Part shown: one piece after another, positions 16,037-24,053 of the stretch
How positions within the stretch are numbered: the first letter of the stretch is position 1
Layout of the letters: every line of letters starts with the position of its first letter
Source: Bacteroidota bacterium
GTDB taxonomy: Bacteria > Bacteroidota > Bacteroidia > Bacteroidales > UBA12481
NCBI GenBank assembly: GCA_018669475.1
Contig: JABHCC010000092.1
Coordinates: 1 to 35,048 of the forward strand
Length of the DNA stretch: 35,048 nucleotides
Reading direction: 5' to 3'
Notes under the pieces: generated by a model
What the model was told of the DNA's origin: nothing
Seen by the model: only the letters and a program-made list of their open reading frames with translations
Database searches by the model: none
Translations under genes and position numbers: made by a program

Positions 16037-17581
16037 TTATAAAGGAATTGAACCATGTTTACGATCAGGGGTTGGAGCATCTTTATACTCAGATACATCC
16101 AGTCCGTGGATCAGGAATTTACGTGTTTCTTCAGGTTCGATAACAGCATCCACATATCCTCTGGAGGCTGCTACATAAGGATTAGCAAATTTTTGTTTGT
16201 ACTCCTTGATTTTCTGTCGACGCACTTTTTCAGGATCTTCAGCTGTTGAAATTTCTTTTCTGAAGATAATGTTAGCTGCTCCTTCAGGACCCATAACTGC
16301 AATTTCAGCGGCTGGCCATGCAAATACAAAGTCAGCATTAAGGTGACGGCTGTTCATGGCAATATAACCTCCACCGTATGCTTTACGCAGGATGACGGTA
16401 ATTTTGGGTACTGTAGCTTCACTGTAGGCATATAATACCTTAGCTCCATGACGAATTACACCCTGGTGCTCCTGGTCAACACCTGGCAGATAGCCTGGCA
16501 GGTCAACGAGAGTGATAATAGGGATGTTGAATGCATCGCAGAAACGAATAAAACGTGCAGCTTTATCTGATGAATCTACATCAAGCACTCCGGCCAGTAC
16601 AAGGGGTTGATTGGCAATGAAGCCTACTGAATTCCCGTTGATACGACCAAATCCGATAACAATATTTGCTGCGAAAAGCTCCTGTACTTCGAAGAAATCA
16701 CTACTGTCGGTGACTGAACGAATAACGTCTCTGACATCATAAGGCTGTTTAGGATCAGATGGAACGATGTCTTCAATCTTGAATGCATTTTTTGGATTTC
16801 TCGGACGAAGGGCTCTAGCTTTGAGCTTATTGTTCCATGGAATATATGAAACTAAAGATTTGATTTGCTCAAAGCACTCTGCTTCACTTTCAGCATAAAA
16901 ATGAGCATTACCTGTTGTTTCGCTGTGCACACGAGCTCCCCCCAGTTCTTCCATTGAGATTTCTTCACCCAATACAGTTTTGATAACTTCAGGTCCGGTG
17001 ATAAACATTTTTGAGATTTTGTCTACAACGAAAACAAAGTCGGTCAAAGCTGGTGAGTATACTGCACCCCCGGCACATGGACCCAGGATAACAGAAATCT
17101 GAGGGATAACTCCTGATGCCAGTGTATTGCGATAGAAAATTTCGCCATATCCGGCCAATGAATTAACTCCCTCTTGTACTCTGGCTCCACCTGAGTCGTT
17201 AATTCCGATCAGGGGCACCTTCATTTTTAGCGCATGATCCATGATCTTTGTGATCTTGCGTGCATGCGTCAGACCGAGTGATCCCCCGGCCACGGTGAAA
17301 TCCTGTGCAAAGATGCAAACAGGAGCACCATAGATCTTCCCGGTTCCGGTAATAACACCATCACCTGGAAGCTCTTTCTTATCCATGTCAAAGTCGCGAC
17401 CTTCGTGACGGGCGAACAGATCATATTCATGGAAGGATTGTTCATCAAGAATGCTGATTATTCTTTCACGGGCAGTTTTTTTGCCCATAGCAAGCTGTTT
17501 CTTGACGGCTTTTTCTCCTCCACCCTGAAGAACCTGCTCTCTTCGCTCGACGAGTTCGCGCGTTTTTCTTTTTAGGGACAT
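16037..17581 (-). CDS. Acyl-CoA carboxylase beta subunit (carboxyltransferase; PccB/MmdA type)
   Basis: A 514-residue carboxyltransferase of the crotonase superfamily, moving CO2 between carboxybiotin and an acyl-CoA, most likely propionyl-CoA/methylmalonyl-CoA. It begins with the family pattern LQGGGEKAVKKQLAMGKKTARERI. The two oxyanion-hole regions are NDSGGARVQEGV with GPCAGGAVYSPAL in the N-domain and KAYGGGYIAMNSRHL in the C-domain, followed by WPAAEIAVMGPEGAANI. Substrate specificity cannot be settled from sequence alone. The neighbours suggest a biotin-dependent carboxylase; the membrane subunits of a sodium-pumping decarboxylase are not seen here. It lies 30 bases downstream of the FKBP gene. 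Confidence 0.92.
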   Translation of the reverse strand: MSLKRKTRELVERREQVLQGGGEKAVKKQLAMGKKTARERIISILDEQSFHEYDLFARHEGRDFDMDKKELPGDGVITGTGKIYGAPVCIFAQDFTVAGGSLGLTHARKITKIMDHALKMKVPLIGINDSGGARVQEGVNSLAGYGEIFYRNTLASGVIPQISVILGPCAGGAVYSPALTDFVFVVDKISKMFITGPEVIKTVLGEEISMEELGGARVHSETTGNAHFYAESEAECFEQIKSLVSYIPWNNKLKARALRPRNPKNAFKIEDIVPSDPKQPYDVRDVIRSVTDSSDFFEVQELFAANIVIGFGRINGNSVGFIANQPLVLAGVLDVDSSDKAARFIRFCDAFNIPIITLVDLPGYLPGVDQEHQGVIRHGAKVLYAYSEATVPKITVILRKAYGGGYIAMNSRHLNADFVFAWPAAEIAVMGPEGAANIIFRKEISTAEDPEKVRRQKIKEYKQKFANPYVAASRGYVDAVIEPEETRKFLIHGLDVSEYKDAPTPDRKHGSIPL

Positions 17582-17611
17582 ATGAGTATGGATTGGTTTA
17601 TACTAACGATA

Positions 17612-18340
17612 CTAGTCCAAAATGTCAATAAGTTCAATATCAAAAATAAGAACCATGTTAGGTCCGATTGGTCCGCCAGGACGTGGGTTCGCTCCGTAAG
17701 CAATTTCGCTTGGAATGAAAAATTTGAATTTTGAACCAACAGGCATCAGCTGAACACCTTCAGTCCAACCTGGAATTACACCATTCAATGCAAAATCAAT
17801 TGGCTCACCGCGTTCGACTGAACTGTCGAAAACTGTTCCGTCAATCAAAGTACCATGATAATGAACTTTTACCTGGCTGGTAGCTTTTGGCTTTGCTCCA
17901 TCACCCATTGTGATTACTTTGTATTGTAGTCCGCTGGCTGTTTCAACAATACCTTCCTCTGTTTTATTTTTTGCGAGGAAATCTTGTCCTTCTTTAAGAT
18001 TATCACCAGAGCTGGCTTGCATTTCTTCCATCTGCTTCATCTGAGCTTTCTGGAAAAAGGTTTGTAGAATCTGGTTGCATTCAGCTTCAGGAATCAATAC
18101 TTCTTCACTTTCCATTGATTTTTGGAAGGCATTTAAGAAGGCAGGGTAGTTTACTTCAGTGATTCCCATGCTTTTCATTGAGGAGGCACCATTAACTCCC
18201 AACGCATAACTTACAGAATCAATCTCGTTTGTCAGGCTAACTTTTTTATTACTGGTAATACCTTTCTCGGTTTCGTTGTTACAGGCTGTTACCATCAGGA
18301 GGGTAGCAAGAGCTACAAATGCAAGTTTCAAGTTGTTCAT
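17612..18340 (-). CDS. FKBP-type peptidyl-prolyl cis-trans isomerase lipoprotein
   Basis: A 242-residue envelope foldase of the FkpA/Mip type. The lipoprotein signal ends in LMVTAC with Cys20. Residues about 35-120 match the helical N-terminal dimerisation domain (SYALGVNGASSMKSMG). Residues about 130-242 are the FKBP domain, with VKVHYHGTLIDGTVFDSS, FALNGVIPGWTEGVQLMPVGSKFKF and IPSEIAYGA. It probably assists folding of exported proteins in the periplasm or at the outer membrane. It lies 30 bases upstream of the carboxylase gene, so it may lead a three-gene transcript despite the unrelated function. A candidate promoter lies at 18474-18481. Confidence 0.93.
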   Translation of the reverse strand: MNNLKLAFVALATLLMVTACNNETEKGITSNKKVSLTNEIDSVSYALGVNGASSMKSMGITEVNYPAFLNAFQKSMESEEVLIPEAECNQILQTFFQKAQMKQMEEMQASSGDNLKEGQDFLAKNKTEEGIVETASGLQYKVITMGDGAKPKATSQVKVHYHGTLIDGTVFDSSVERGEPIDFALNGVIPGWTEGVQLMPVGSKFKFFIPSEIAYGANPRPGGPIGPNMVLIFDIELIDILD

Positions 18341-18473
18341 TCGTTTATGTTTATTTAATTGTTTCGGATTGAATCAGGACATCTCAATATAGATAAAACA
18401 ATCATCTGTGTTGTATTAAGATTGTTTTGTTTTCGCTATGCTCTGATCATTTAAATTTTAATTATACGGGGAT

Positions 18474-18481
18474 CAAAGGTA
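18474..18481 (-). promoter_or_regulatory. Bacteroidota -7 box upstream of the FKBP gene
   Basis: Minus-strand TACCTTTG matches TAnnTTTG exactly. It predicts a 5' leader of about 130 bases before the ATG at 18340, longer than elsewhere in this window. No -33 TTG is evident at the usual spacing. Confidence 0.35.
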
Positions 18482-18494
18482 GGGCTAAATCATA

Positions 18495-18529
18495 ATAAAA
18501 AAAAGCCGCCCAAAATGTATGGGCGGCTT
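18495..18529 (-). terminator. Rho-independent terminator of the 1092-residue propeller gene
   Basis: On the minus strand AAGCCGCCC (18521-18529) pairs perfectly with GGGCGGCTT (18503-18511) over a 9-base loop and is followed by a T-tract. It begins 16 bases past the stop at 18546, so the FKBP unit downstream is separate. Confidence 0.9.
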
Positions 18530-18545
18530 GATGATTTTTGCTCTA

Positions 18546-21500
18546 TTATTTCAATGACTCAAAGGCTTCACCAGAGAAAGGAGATAGGCTGGCTTCACCT
18601 ATAAACTCTTTATAGCTGGCCCAGGGACCTGAGAAAAATGCATTAAATTTGTCAAGGAATTCGCCAAGGGCTTTTTCAGCTAGTTTTATAGCAATTTTAG
18701 CGGTGCCCGAAACGGGATCAAATCCGCGTGACAACGACCGTTGTGCTGAAGAAACTTTTGACTGCAAGCCGGGTTCTGAGCGTGTTATCCCCTGAGCTTT
18801 ATCATCGACAGGTGGGCTGATGATCTCTTGTAATGCTTTCAGGCTATCCTGCATGGCAGAGCTTTGGCTTCTTAATTCCCGTATTTCTTCTGATCTGCCT
18901 TTAGGTATTTGCTTCAGAATAAGTTCAAGTGATGCATTTGCTTCTTTGATTAGTGTATTGGCTTTGCTCAAGGCCATTGCTTTTTTCATAAAAGCCAGGG
19001 TCAACTCGCGGCGCTCAAACAGATCTTGCATGTCATAAGACTCACGAGGGTCTATATTAATATTTATATAGCTGGAGTCAATTTCTCCTCCATAGCTATA
19101 TGTAACCAGGTAAGTGCCGGGAAAAGCAGTCAAGCTTCCTCCACGTCCACCTCTTCGTCCACCAAACTGCTGACTACCTTCCTCTGTTTTCACCTGCAAT
19201 TCTTTTGGCAGCTCTTCATCCATTCTCCAGGAGACGCGATTAATACCAGCTTTTGGATAATCTTCAATTGATTTGATCTTCTTGCTTTCGGCGTTGAAAA
19301 TCTCAATTTTCACAGCTTCAAATTCGCGATTACTCTGGGTTCTTCCAAAAGCACCAAAACGACCACCCATTCCTCTGGGACGGCCTTCTCCCTGCATACG
19401 TGAAGGGCGTTCAGGGTTCATGCTTTCACTACCACTGTCTCTTTTTTTGGCTTTAATAGGTTCCTTTACTGAATAGCTTAAAATAGCACCAACATCCTTG
19501 TTTTCTCCTCTGAAATAGCCATCGCCAGGACCATATACCCCTGGCAAACTGGTTGATCCCATTTGATATCCGGCAGGAGAAGGGTAGGCTTTAATTGCTT
19601 CGTCGAGAACTCCAATTCCTTCTTTAGCGAGAATTCGCAAAGGGCGAATGTCATCAAGGATGTACAATGATCTTCCGAAAGTGCCGATAATTAAATCATG
19701 TTCACGTGGATGAATTTTAAGATCCATTGTTGGTACAGTAGGGTAGTTATTCGTCCATTTATTCCAGCTTTGACCTCTGTCGATGCTCATGTAAAGACCA
19801 TATTCGGTGCCCATAAAAACCAGATTTGGCTCAAGCGGATCCTGGACTACACTTAGGCAGTAACCCCATACATTATCATCGCTGGCCACTTGTTTCCATG
19901 TTTTACCAAAGTCCAGGGTGTGATAGAGATAAGCACTAAAGTCGTTCTGGCGATAATTATTCACCACTGCAAAGGCCTCACCTTTATTATGATCTGAAGC
20001 ATGGATGACTGGTACCCAGGCTTTATCCGGCAGGCCTTTAATTTTATCGATAGTATTTGTCCAACTTGCTCCTCCATCTCTGGTTATCTGGATGTTACCA
20101 TCGTCTGTTCCGACCCAGATAATATCTGAATCCAGTGGACTTGGAGATATGGCAATAATTGTACAATGATTTTCAGCGCCTGTAATGTCGAAGGTTAGAC
20201 CGCCGGTTTTCTTTGATAATGCAATTTTAGCTGTGTCATTAGTAGTGAGATCCGGAGAAATAATTTCCCAGCTTTCTCCTCTGTCAGTTGATTTATGTAC
20301 GTACTGACTTCCATAATAGATAGTTGTTTTTCCTACCGGATCATGCGCTATTGCTGCATTCCAGTGAAAACGCAATTCTTTTCCTTCAGGATGGAGGGGC
20401 TTAACGCTTGTTGAACGTCCGGTAAGGCGATCATAGCGCCCTACATTACCGCCCTGTGACATGGCATATCCGTAGCGATTATCTGAACTGTCGGGTACCA
20501 CATCGAAACCGTCTCCGCCCATTACGGTAATCCAGTCATAAAACTGAATTCCACCTCGTGAAAAATTGTAAGCCGGACCATACCATGAACCATTATCCTG
20601 CAGACCTCCATATACATTATATGGCCATTCCATATCATAATTTACATGGTAAAACTGCCCAAGAGGAAGGTTGGTGACAAAACGCCAGCTGGCACCACGG
20701 TCGTGAGTAATAGCCAGGCCACCATCGTTACCATCGATCATGAAATCTGAATTCGCGGGACTGATATAGAAGGCATGGTGATCGGGATGGATACTTGATC
20801 GCATGAAATTTTCGAAATTATTCCCTCCGTCTTCACTTTTATTCACTCGTGAGTACAAGGTGTAAATTCTGTCTTCATCATTCGGATCAACAAAAAGATC
20901 CCAATAATAGAAGGGCCGGTTTCCGATATTTTCCTCTGCACCTTTTCTCCATGTCATTCCACCATCGTTGGAGCGATAGAAGGCATTTTTCTCTGATTCC
21001 ACGAGGGCATATACTCTTTTAGAATTGGATGCAGCGATTGCAAGGCCCATTCTACCCAGCTCACCTTTCGGCAGGCCTTCTTTTTCGCCTACTTTCTTCC
21101 AGGTTTTTCCACCATCCCATGTGATATGCATAGCTGATCCTTCACCTCCTGATTTCAGATACCATGGCCAGCGCTGATGTTCCCACATTGCAGCAATGAG
21201 TTTATTCGGATTACCCGGATCCATTACCAGATCAGCACATCCCGTTTTTTCGTTTGTGAAGAGAATATGTTCCCATGTATCACCTCCGTCAGTGGTTTTG
21301 TATACTCCCCTTTCAGGGTGAGGTCCCCATGGTGACCCGATTGCTCCCACATATACAATATCAGGATTTACAGGGTCAATAATGACGCGATGAATGTTCC
21401 TGGTTTTCTCAAGTCCTTTCAATTCCCAGGTTTTACCTCCGTCAATACTTTTGTATATTCCATAGCCCGAATTGAGACTGTTTCGTGGATTTCCTTCACC

Positions 21501-21824
21501 GGTTCCTGCCCAGATGATATCAGGATTAGCCTGATAAATACACAGACTACCGATCGAAGCCACTGCCTGATCATCAAAAATTGGTGTCCATTCCAATCCC
21601 CCTGTTTCAGTTTTCCAGATTCCTCCGGATGCTGATCCAATGAAAATGGTATTCGGTTCTGATTCAATTACATCAATTGCAGTTACTCGACCCGACATCC
21701 CTGAAGGCCCGATACTTCGTGGCGACAGGGCAGGGAATTTGTCCATATCGAGTTTTTGAGCATTGAGAGGCAGTACAAGCAAGAGGCTTGCAGCCAAAAA
21801 GAAAAGGGTTTTTAGTGTTTGCAT
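18546..21824 (-). CDS. Exported Asp-box/VPS10-like beta-propeller protein, long form
   Basis: A 1092-residue exported protein. Residues 1-22 form a signal peptide (LLLVLPLNA before QK). Residues about 30-720 hold eleven Asp-box motifs of the type S/T-x-D-x-G-x-T-W (for example YKSIDGGKTW, YKTTDGGDTW, QITRDGGASW), the hallmark of sortilin/VPS10 and sialidase-type propellers, ending in LIIGTFGRSLYILDD. Unlike its two paralogues it has about 370 more residues: a beta-type domain flanked by Arg/Gly-rich inserts (near GEGRPRGMGGRFGAFGR and FGGRRGGRGG), then a helical C-terminus. There is no T9SS tail. Databases often name such proteins glycosyl hydrolase, but I see no catalytic residues; an extracytoplasmic binding or scaffold role is inference. 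It has its own promoter and terminator. Confidence 0.88.
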   Translation of the reverse strand: MQTLKTLFFLAASLLLVLPLNAQKLDMDKFPALSPRSIGPSGMSGRVTAIDVIESEPNTIFIGSASGGIWKTETGGLEWTPIFDDQAVASIGSLCIYQANPDIIWAGTGEGNPRNSLNSGYGIYKSIDGGKTWELKGLEKTRNIHRVIIDPVNPDIVYVGAIGSPWGPHPERGVYKTTDGGDTWEHILFTNEKTGCADLVMDPGNPNKLIAAMWEHQRWPWYLKSGGEGSAMHITWDGGKTWKKVGEKEGLPKGELGRMGLAIAASNSKRVYALVESEKNAFYRSNDGGMTWRKGAEENIGNRPFYYWDLFVDPNDEDRIYTLYSRVNKSEDGGNNFENFMRSSIHPDHHAFYISPANSDFMIDGNDGGLAITHDRGASWRFVTNLPLGQFYHVNYDMEWPYNVYGGLQDNGSWYGPAYNFSRGGIQFYDWITVMGGDGFDVVPDSSDNRYGYAMSQGGNVGRYDRLTGRSTSVKPLHPEGKELRFHWNAAIAHDPVGKTTIYYGSQYVHKSTDRGESWEIISPDLTTNDTAKIALSKKTGGLTFDITGAENHCTIIAISPSPLDSDIIWVGTDDGNIQITRDGGASWTNTIDKIKGLPDKAWVPVIHASDHNKGEAFAVVNNYRQNDFSAYLYHTLDFGKTWKQVASDDNVWGYCLSVVQDPLEPNLVFMGTEYGLYMSIDRGQSWNKWTNNYPTVPTMDLKIHPREHDLIIGTFGRSLYILDDIRPLRILAKEGIGVLDEAIKAYPSPAGYQMGSTSLPGVYGPGDGYFRGENKDVGAILSYSVKEPIKAKKRDSGSESMNPERPSRMQGEGRPRGMGGRFGAFGRTQSNREFEAVKIEIFNAESKKIKSIEDYPKAGINRVSWRMDEELPKELQVKTEEGSQQFGGRRGGRGGSLTAFPGTYLVTYSYGGEIDSSYININIDPRESYDMQDLFERRELTLAFMKKAMALSKANTLIKEANASLELILKQIPKGRSEEIRELRSQSSAMQDSLKALQEIISPPVDDKAQGITRSEPGLQSKVSSAQRSLSRGFDPVSGTAKIAIKLAEKALGEFLDKFNAFFSGPWASYKEFIGEASLSPFSGEAFESLK

Positions 21825-21849
21825 AATGATTACTTTATACTTTGCAGAT

Positions 21850-21880
21850 CAAATTTAGTTTAATGGCTGACTGATCACAA
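21850..21880 (-). promoter_or_regulatory. Bacteroidota-type promoter for the 1092-residue propeller gene
   Basis: The minus-strand -7 box TAAATTTG (21850-21857) matches TAnnTTTG, with a TTG (21878-21880) 20 bases upstream. The predicted transcript leader is about 22 bases. Confidence 0.55.
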
Positions 21881-21910
21881 TTATGAATAAAAACTATTCG
21901 TTAAAAAAGC

Positions 21911-23323
21911 TTAATTTGAGAAGGAAACTATGTCATCCCAGGCTTCTTCAATATGCCTTCGTTCAACATATGTTTGCCCGATCACCATCCGGAGGGTATA
22001 TTTATTATTGACTTTTGTATGAGTAAGAAAAAGCTTTCCACTCCCATTAAGTCGGTTCAATAGCGATTCATTCAGTTCATCCAGTTTGTGCTGATTATTT
22101 TCTCCTGCCGGATGGTATCTGAAGCACACCAGGTTCATACTTCTTTTAGCCATAATCTCAAAATCAGGATGTTGAATCACCCAAGACTCAAAATCAGTAG
22201 CCAAAGTGATATGCTCACGAATTCTTTTTTGCAATCCGTCCAGACCGAAATTACGTATGACGAACCATAATTTCAGTGCCCTGAATCGTCTGCCCATTGG
22301 GATGCCCCAATCGCGATAGTCATTCACTTTTCCGCGTGATTGGGTTTTCAGATATTCAGGCAGAATCTCGAAAGTTCGTACCAGGGCTTCCTTATCTTTA
22401 ACAAAATAGGCAGTGCAATCGAAGTGGGTGAACATCCATTTATGCGGATTAAAGACGAAGCTGTCGACATCCTCAATGCCTTCTATCATCCAGCGATATT
22501 CTGGAAGAATGAGGGCGGTACCAGAATAGGCTGCATCGACGTGAAGCCATAGTCCATATTTTTTGCAGATAGCAGCTACGGGTGCCAGGGGGTCGATGGC
22601 AGTTGTACCGGTTGTGCCCAGTGCGATAATCACACACAAAGGCTGGAAACCATTACCCAGATCATCAAGGATTGCATTTTCAAGAGCCTCAGGATCCATC
22701 GCCAAATCATTGTCAACAGGAGTCTTTACCAAACAGTTTTTGCCCATGCCGGCAATCTTCACAGCTTTTTCAATTGATGAATGTGTTTCTGTGGAGCAAT
22801 ATACTTTCAGCCTATCATCGGCCCGGTAGCCTTCTTTATTGATTCTGAATGAGGTTTTCATTTCACGGGCGGTGAGCAGGGCAGTGAGGGTGGCATTTGA
22901 TGCTCCATCCTGAATTACACCTGACCATTCAGCCGGCAAACCTGTCATTTCTTTTAGCCAGTTCATCATTTGCTCCTCAAGCTCAGCAGCTGAGGGTGAA
23001 GTGTCCCATATCATACATTGGGTAGCCAGGGTAGCAGTTAGCATTTCAGCCAGCAAACTGGGATATGAAGCATTGGCTGGAAAGTAGGCGAAAAATTTTG
23101 GATTCTGCCAGTGGGTGATCCCGGGCATGATAATATTCTGAAAATCTTCCAGAATGTCATCCATTCCTTCTCCGGCTTGCGGCGGACTATCTGGTAATTG
23201 TTGTAAAATTTCTCCCGGAGAGACCCCTGATTTAACCGGTTTTTCCTCAATATTTTTATAATAGTCAACCATCCAGTCGACCATCTTATGGGCATGTTTT
23301 TGAAATTCTTCGAGATTCATCAT
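21911..23323 (-). CDS. PLP-dependent aromatic-L-amino-acid decarboxylase family protein
   Basis: A 470-residue group II decarboxylase resembling animal and plant DOPA/tryptophan decarboxylases. Expected residues are present: FFAYFPANASYPS near the substrate pocket, His181 stacking on PLP (CSTETHSS), Asp263 (HVDAAYSG), Lys295 forming the Schiff base (FNPHKWM), and catalytic-loop Tyr324 (PEYLKTQ), which favours decarboxylation over the aldehyde-synthase variant. The product would be an arylalkylamine such as tryptamine, tyramine or phenylethylamine; the substrate cannot be decided here. Either of two adjacent ATGs (23323 or 23320) could start it. It is divergent from the aldolase gene with a 43-base gap. 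No amine or amino acid transporter is nearby. Confidence 0.9.
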   Translation of the reverse strand: MMNLEEFQKHAHKMVDWMVDYYKNIEEKPVKSGVSPGEILQQLPDSPPQAGEGMDDILEDFQNIIMPGITHWQNPKFFAYFPANASYPSLLAEMLTATLATQCMIWDTSPSAAELEEQMMNWLKEMTGLPAEWSGVIQDGASNATLTALLTAREMKTSFRINKEGYRADDRLKVYCSTETHSSIEKAVKIAGMGKNCLVKTPVDNDLAMDPEALENAILDDLGNGFQPLCVIIALGTTGTTAIDPLAPVAAICKKYGLWLHVDAAYSGTALILPEYRWMIEGIEDVDSFVFNPHKWMFTHFDCTAYFVKDKEALVRTFEILPEYLKTQSRGKVNDYRDWGIPMGRRFRALKLWFVIRNFGLDGLQKRIREHITLATDFESWVIQHPDFEIMAKRSMNLVCFRYHPAGENNQHKLDELNESLLNRLNGSGKLFLTHTKVNNKYTLRMVIGQTYVERRHIEEAWDDIVSFSN

Positions 23324-23342
23324 AATCGGTTCTATATTTCAG

Positions 23343-23352
23343 CTAAATTTAG
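23343..23352. promoter_or_regulatory. Palindromic AT box in a 43-base divergent promoter region
   Basis: CTAAATTTAG is a perfect 10-bp palindrome midway between two divergent starts. It contains TAAATTTA, one mismatch from TAnnTTTG in each direction, so it could be a shared -7 region or an operator. This is a weak signal from a short AT-rich gap. Confidence 0.25.
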
Positions 23353-23366
23353 ACATTCAAAATCAG

Positions 23367-24044
23367 ATGTCCATGGATGAAAAAACTTTGCAAAAGACAC
23401 AGCTTGAAATTATGGCTAAAGGCTTAGTGCCGGTTTTTAACCATGATGATAAAGATACTGCCTATCGTGTAATCCGCACTTGCTATGCAGCAGGTTTGCG
23501 AGTTTTTGAATGGACCAACAGGGGGCCTTATGCCATGCAGCTTTTTCCTGACCTGGTGAAAATGGTTAGGGAAGATTGTCAGGATATGCTTTTAGGAGTT
23601 GGATCCCTGGTTGATGAGCGTACTGCTCTGCGCTATGCCAGCTACGGAATTGATTTCATGGTGAGTCCGATTCTTGATCCTGAGATGTCAGAAATGTCAA
23701 AAAAAGCCAATCTGGTCTGGATTCCGGGCTGTGGCTCCGCTACTGAGATTCATCAGGCACAGAAATGGGGAGCAGGATTGGTGAAAGTATTTCCGGGTGG
23801 AGCACTTGGGCCAGGTTTTGTTAAGGCTGTGCTCGGACCTATGCCATGGTCATCAATTATGGTTACCGGCGGGGTGAGTACTGAACGGGAAAATCTGGAA
23901 TCATGGTTTAATGCAGGAGCAAAATGTGTAGGAATCGGATCGAAACTTTTTACCAGTGATCTTATCATTGAGGGTAAAGAGAAAGAACTCCAACAAAAAA
24001 TTGCTGAAGTTCTAGCCCTAATAGATGATTTACAAAAAAAGTAA
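23367..24044 (+). CDS. eda: KDPG/KHG-type aldolase (2-dehydro-3-deoxy-phosphogluconate aldolase family)
   Basis: A 225-residue class I aldolase that cleaves 2-keto-3-deoxy-6-phosphogluconate (or 4-hydroxy-2-oxoglutarate) to pyruvate plus an aldehyde. The catalytic pair of the Eda family is visible: Glu48 in RVFEWTNRG and Schiff-base Lys140 in LVKVFPGG, with GVGSLVD and VTGGVSTE completing the barrel. It lacks neighbouring partner genes such as kdgK, edd or uxa/kdu, so the pathway it serves cannot be read from context. Two ATGs (23367, 23373) are possible starts. Its stop lies 9 bases from the stop of the convergent peptidase gene. Confidence 0.9.
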   Translation: MSMDEKTLQKTQLEIMAKGLVPVFNHDDKDTAYRVIRTCYAAGLRVFEWTNRGPYAMQLFPDLVKMVREDCQDMLLGVGSLVDERTALRYASYGIDFMVSPILDPEMSEMSKKANLVWIPGCGSATEIHQAQKWGAGLVKVFPGGALGPGFVKAVLGPMPWSSIMVTGGVSTERENLESWFNAGAKCVGIGSKLFTSDLIIEGKEKELQQKIAEVLALIDDLQKK

Positions 24045-24053
24045 AACTCTTGC

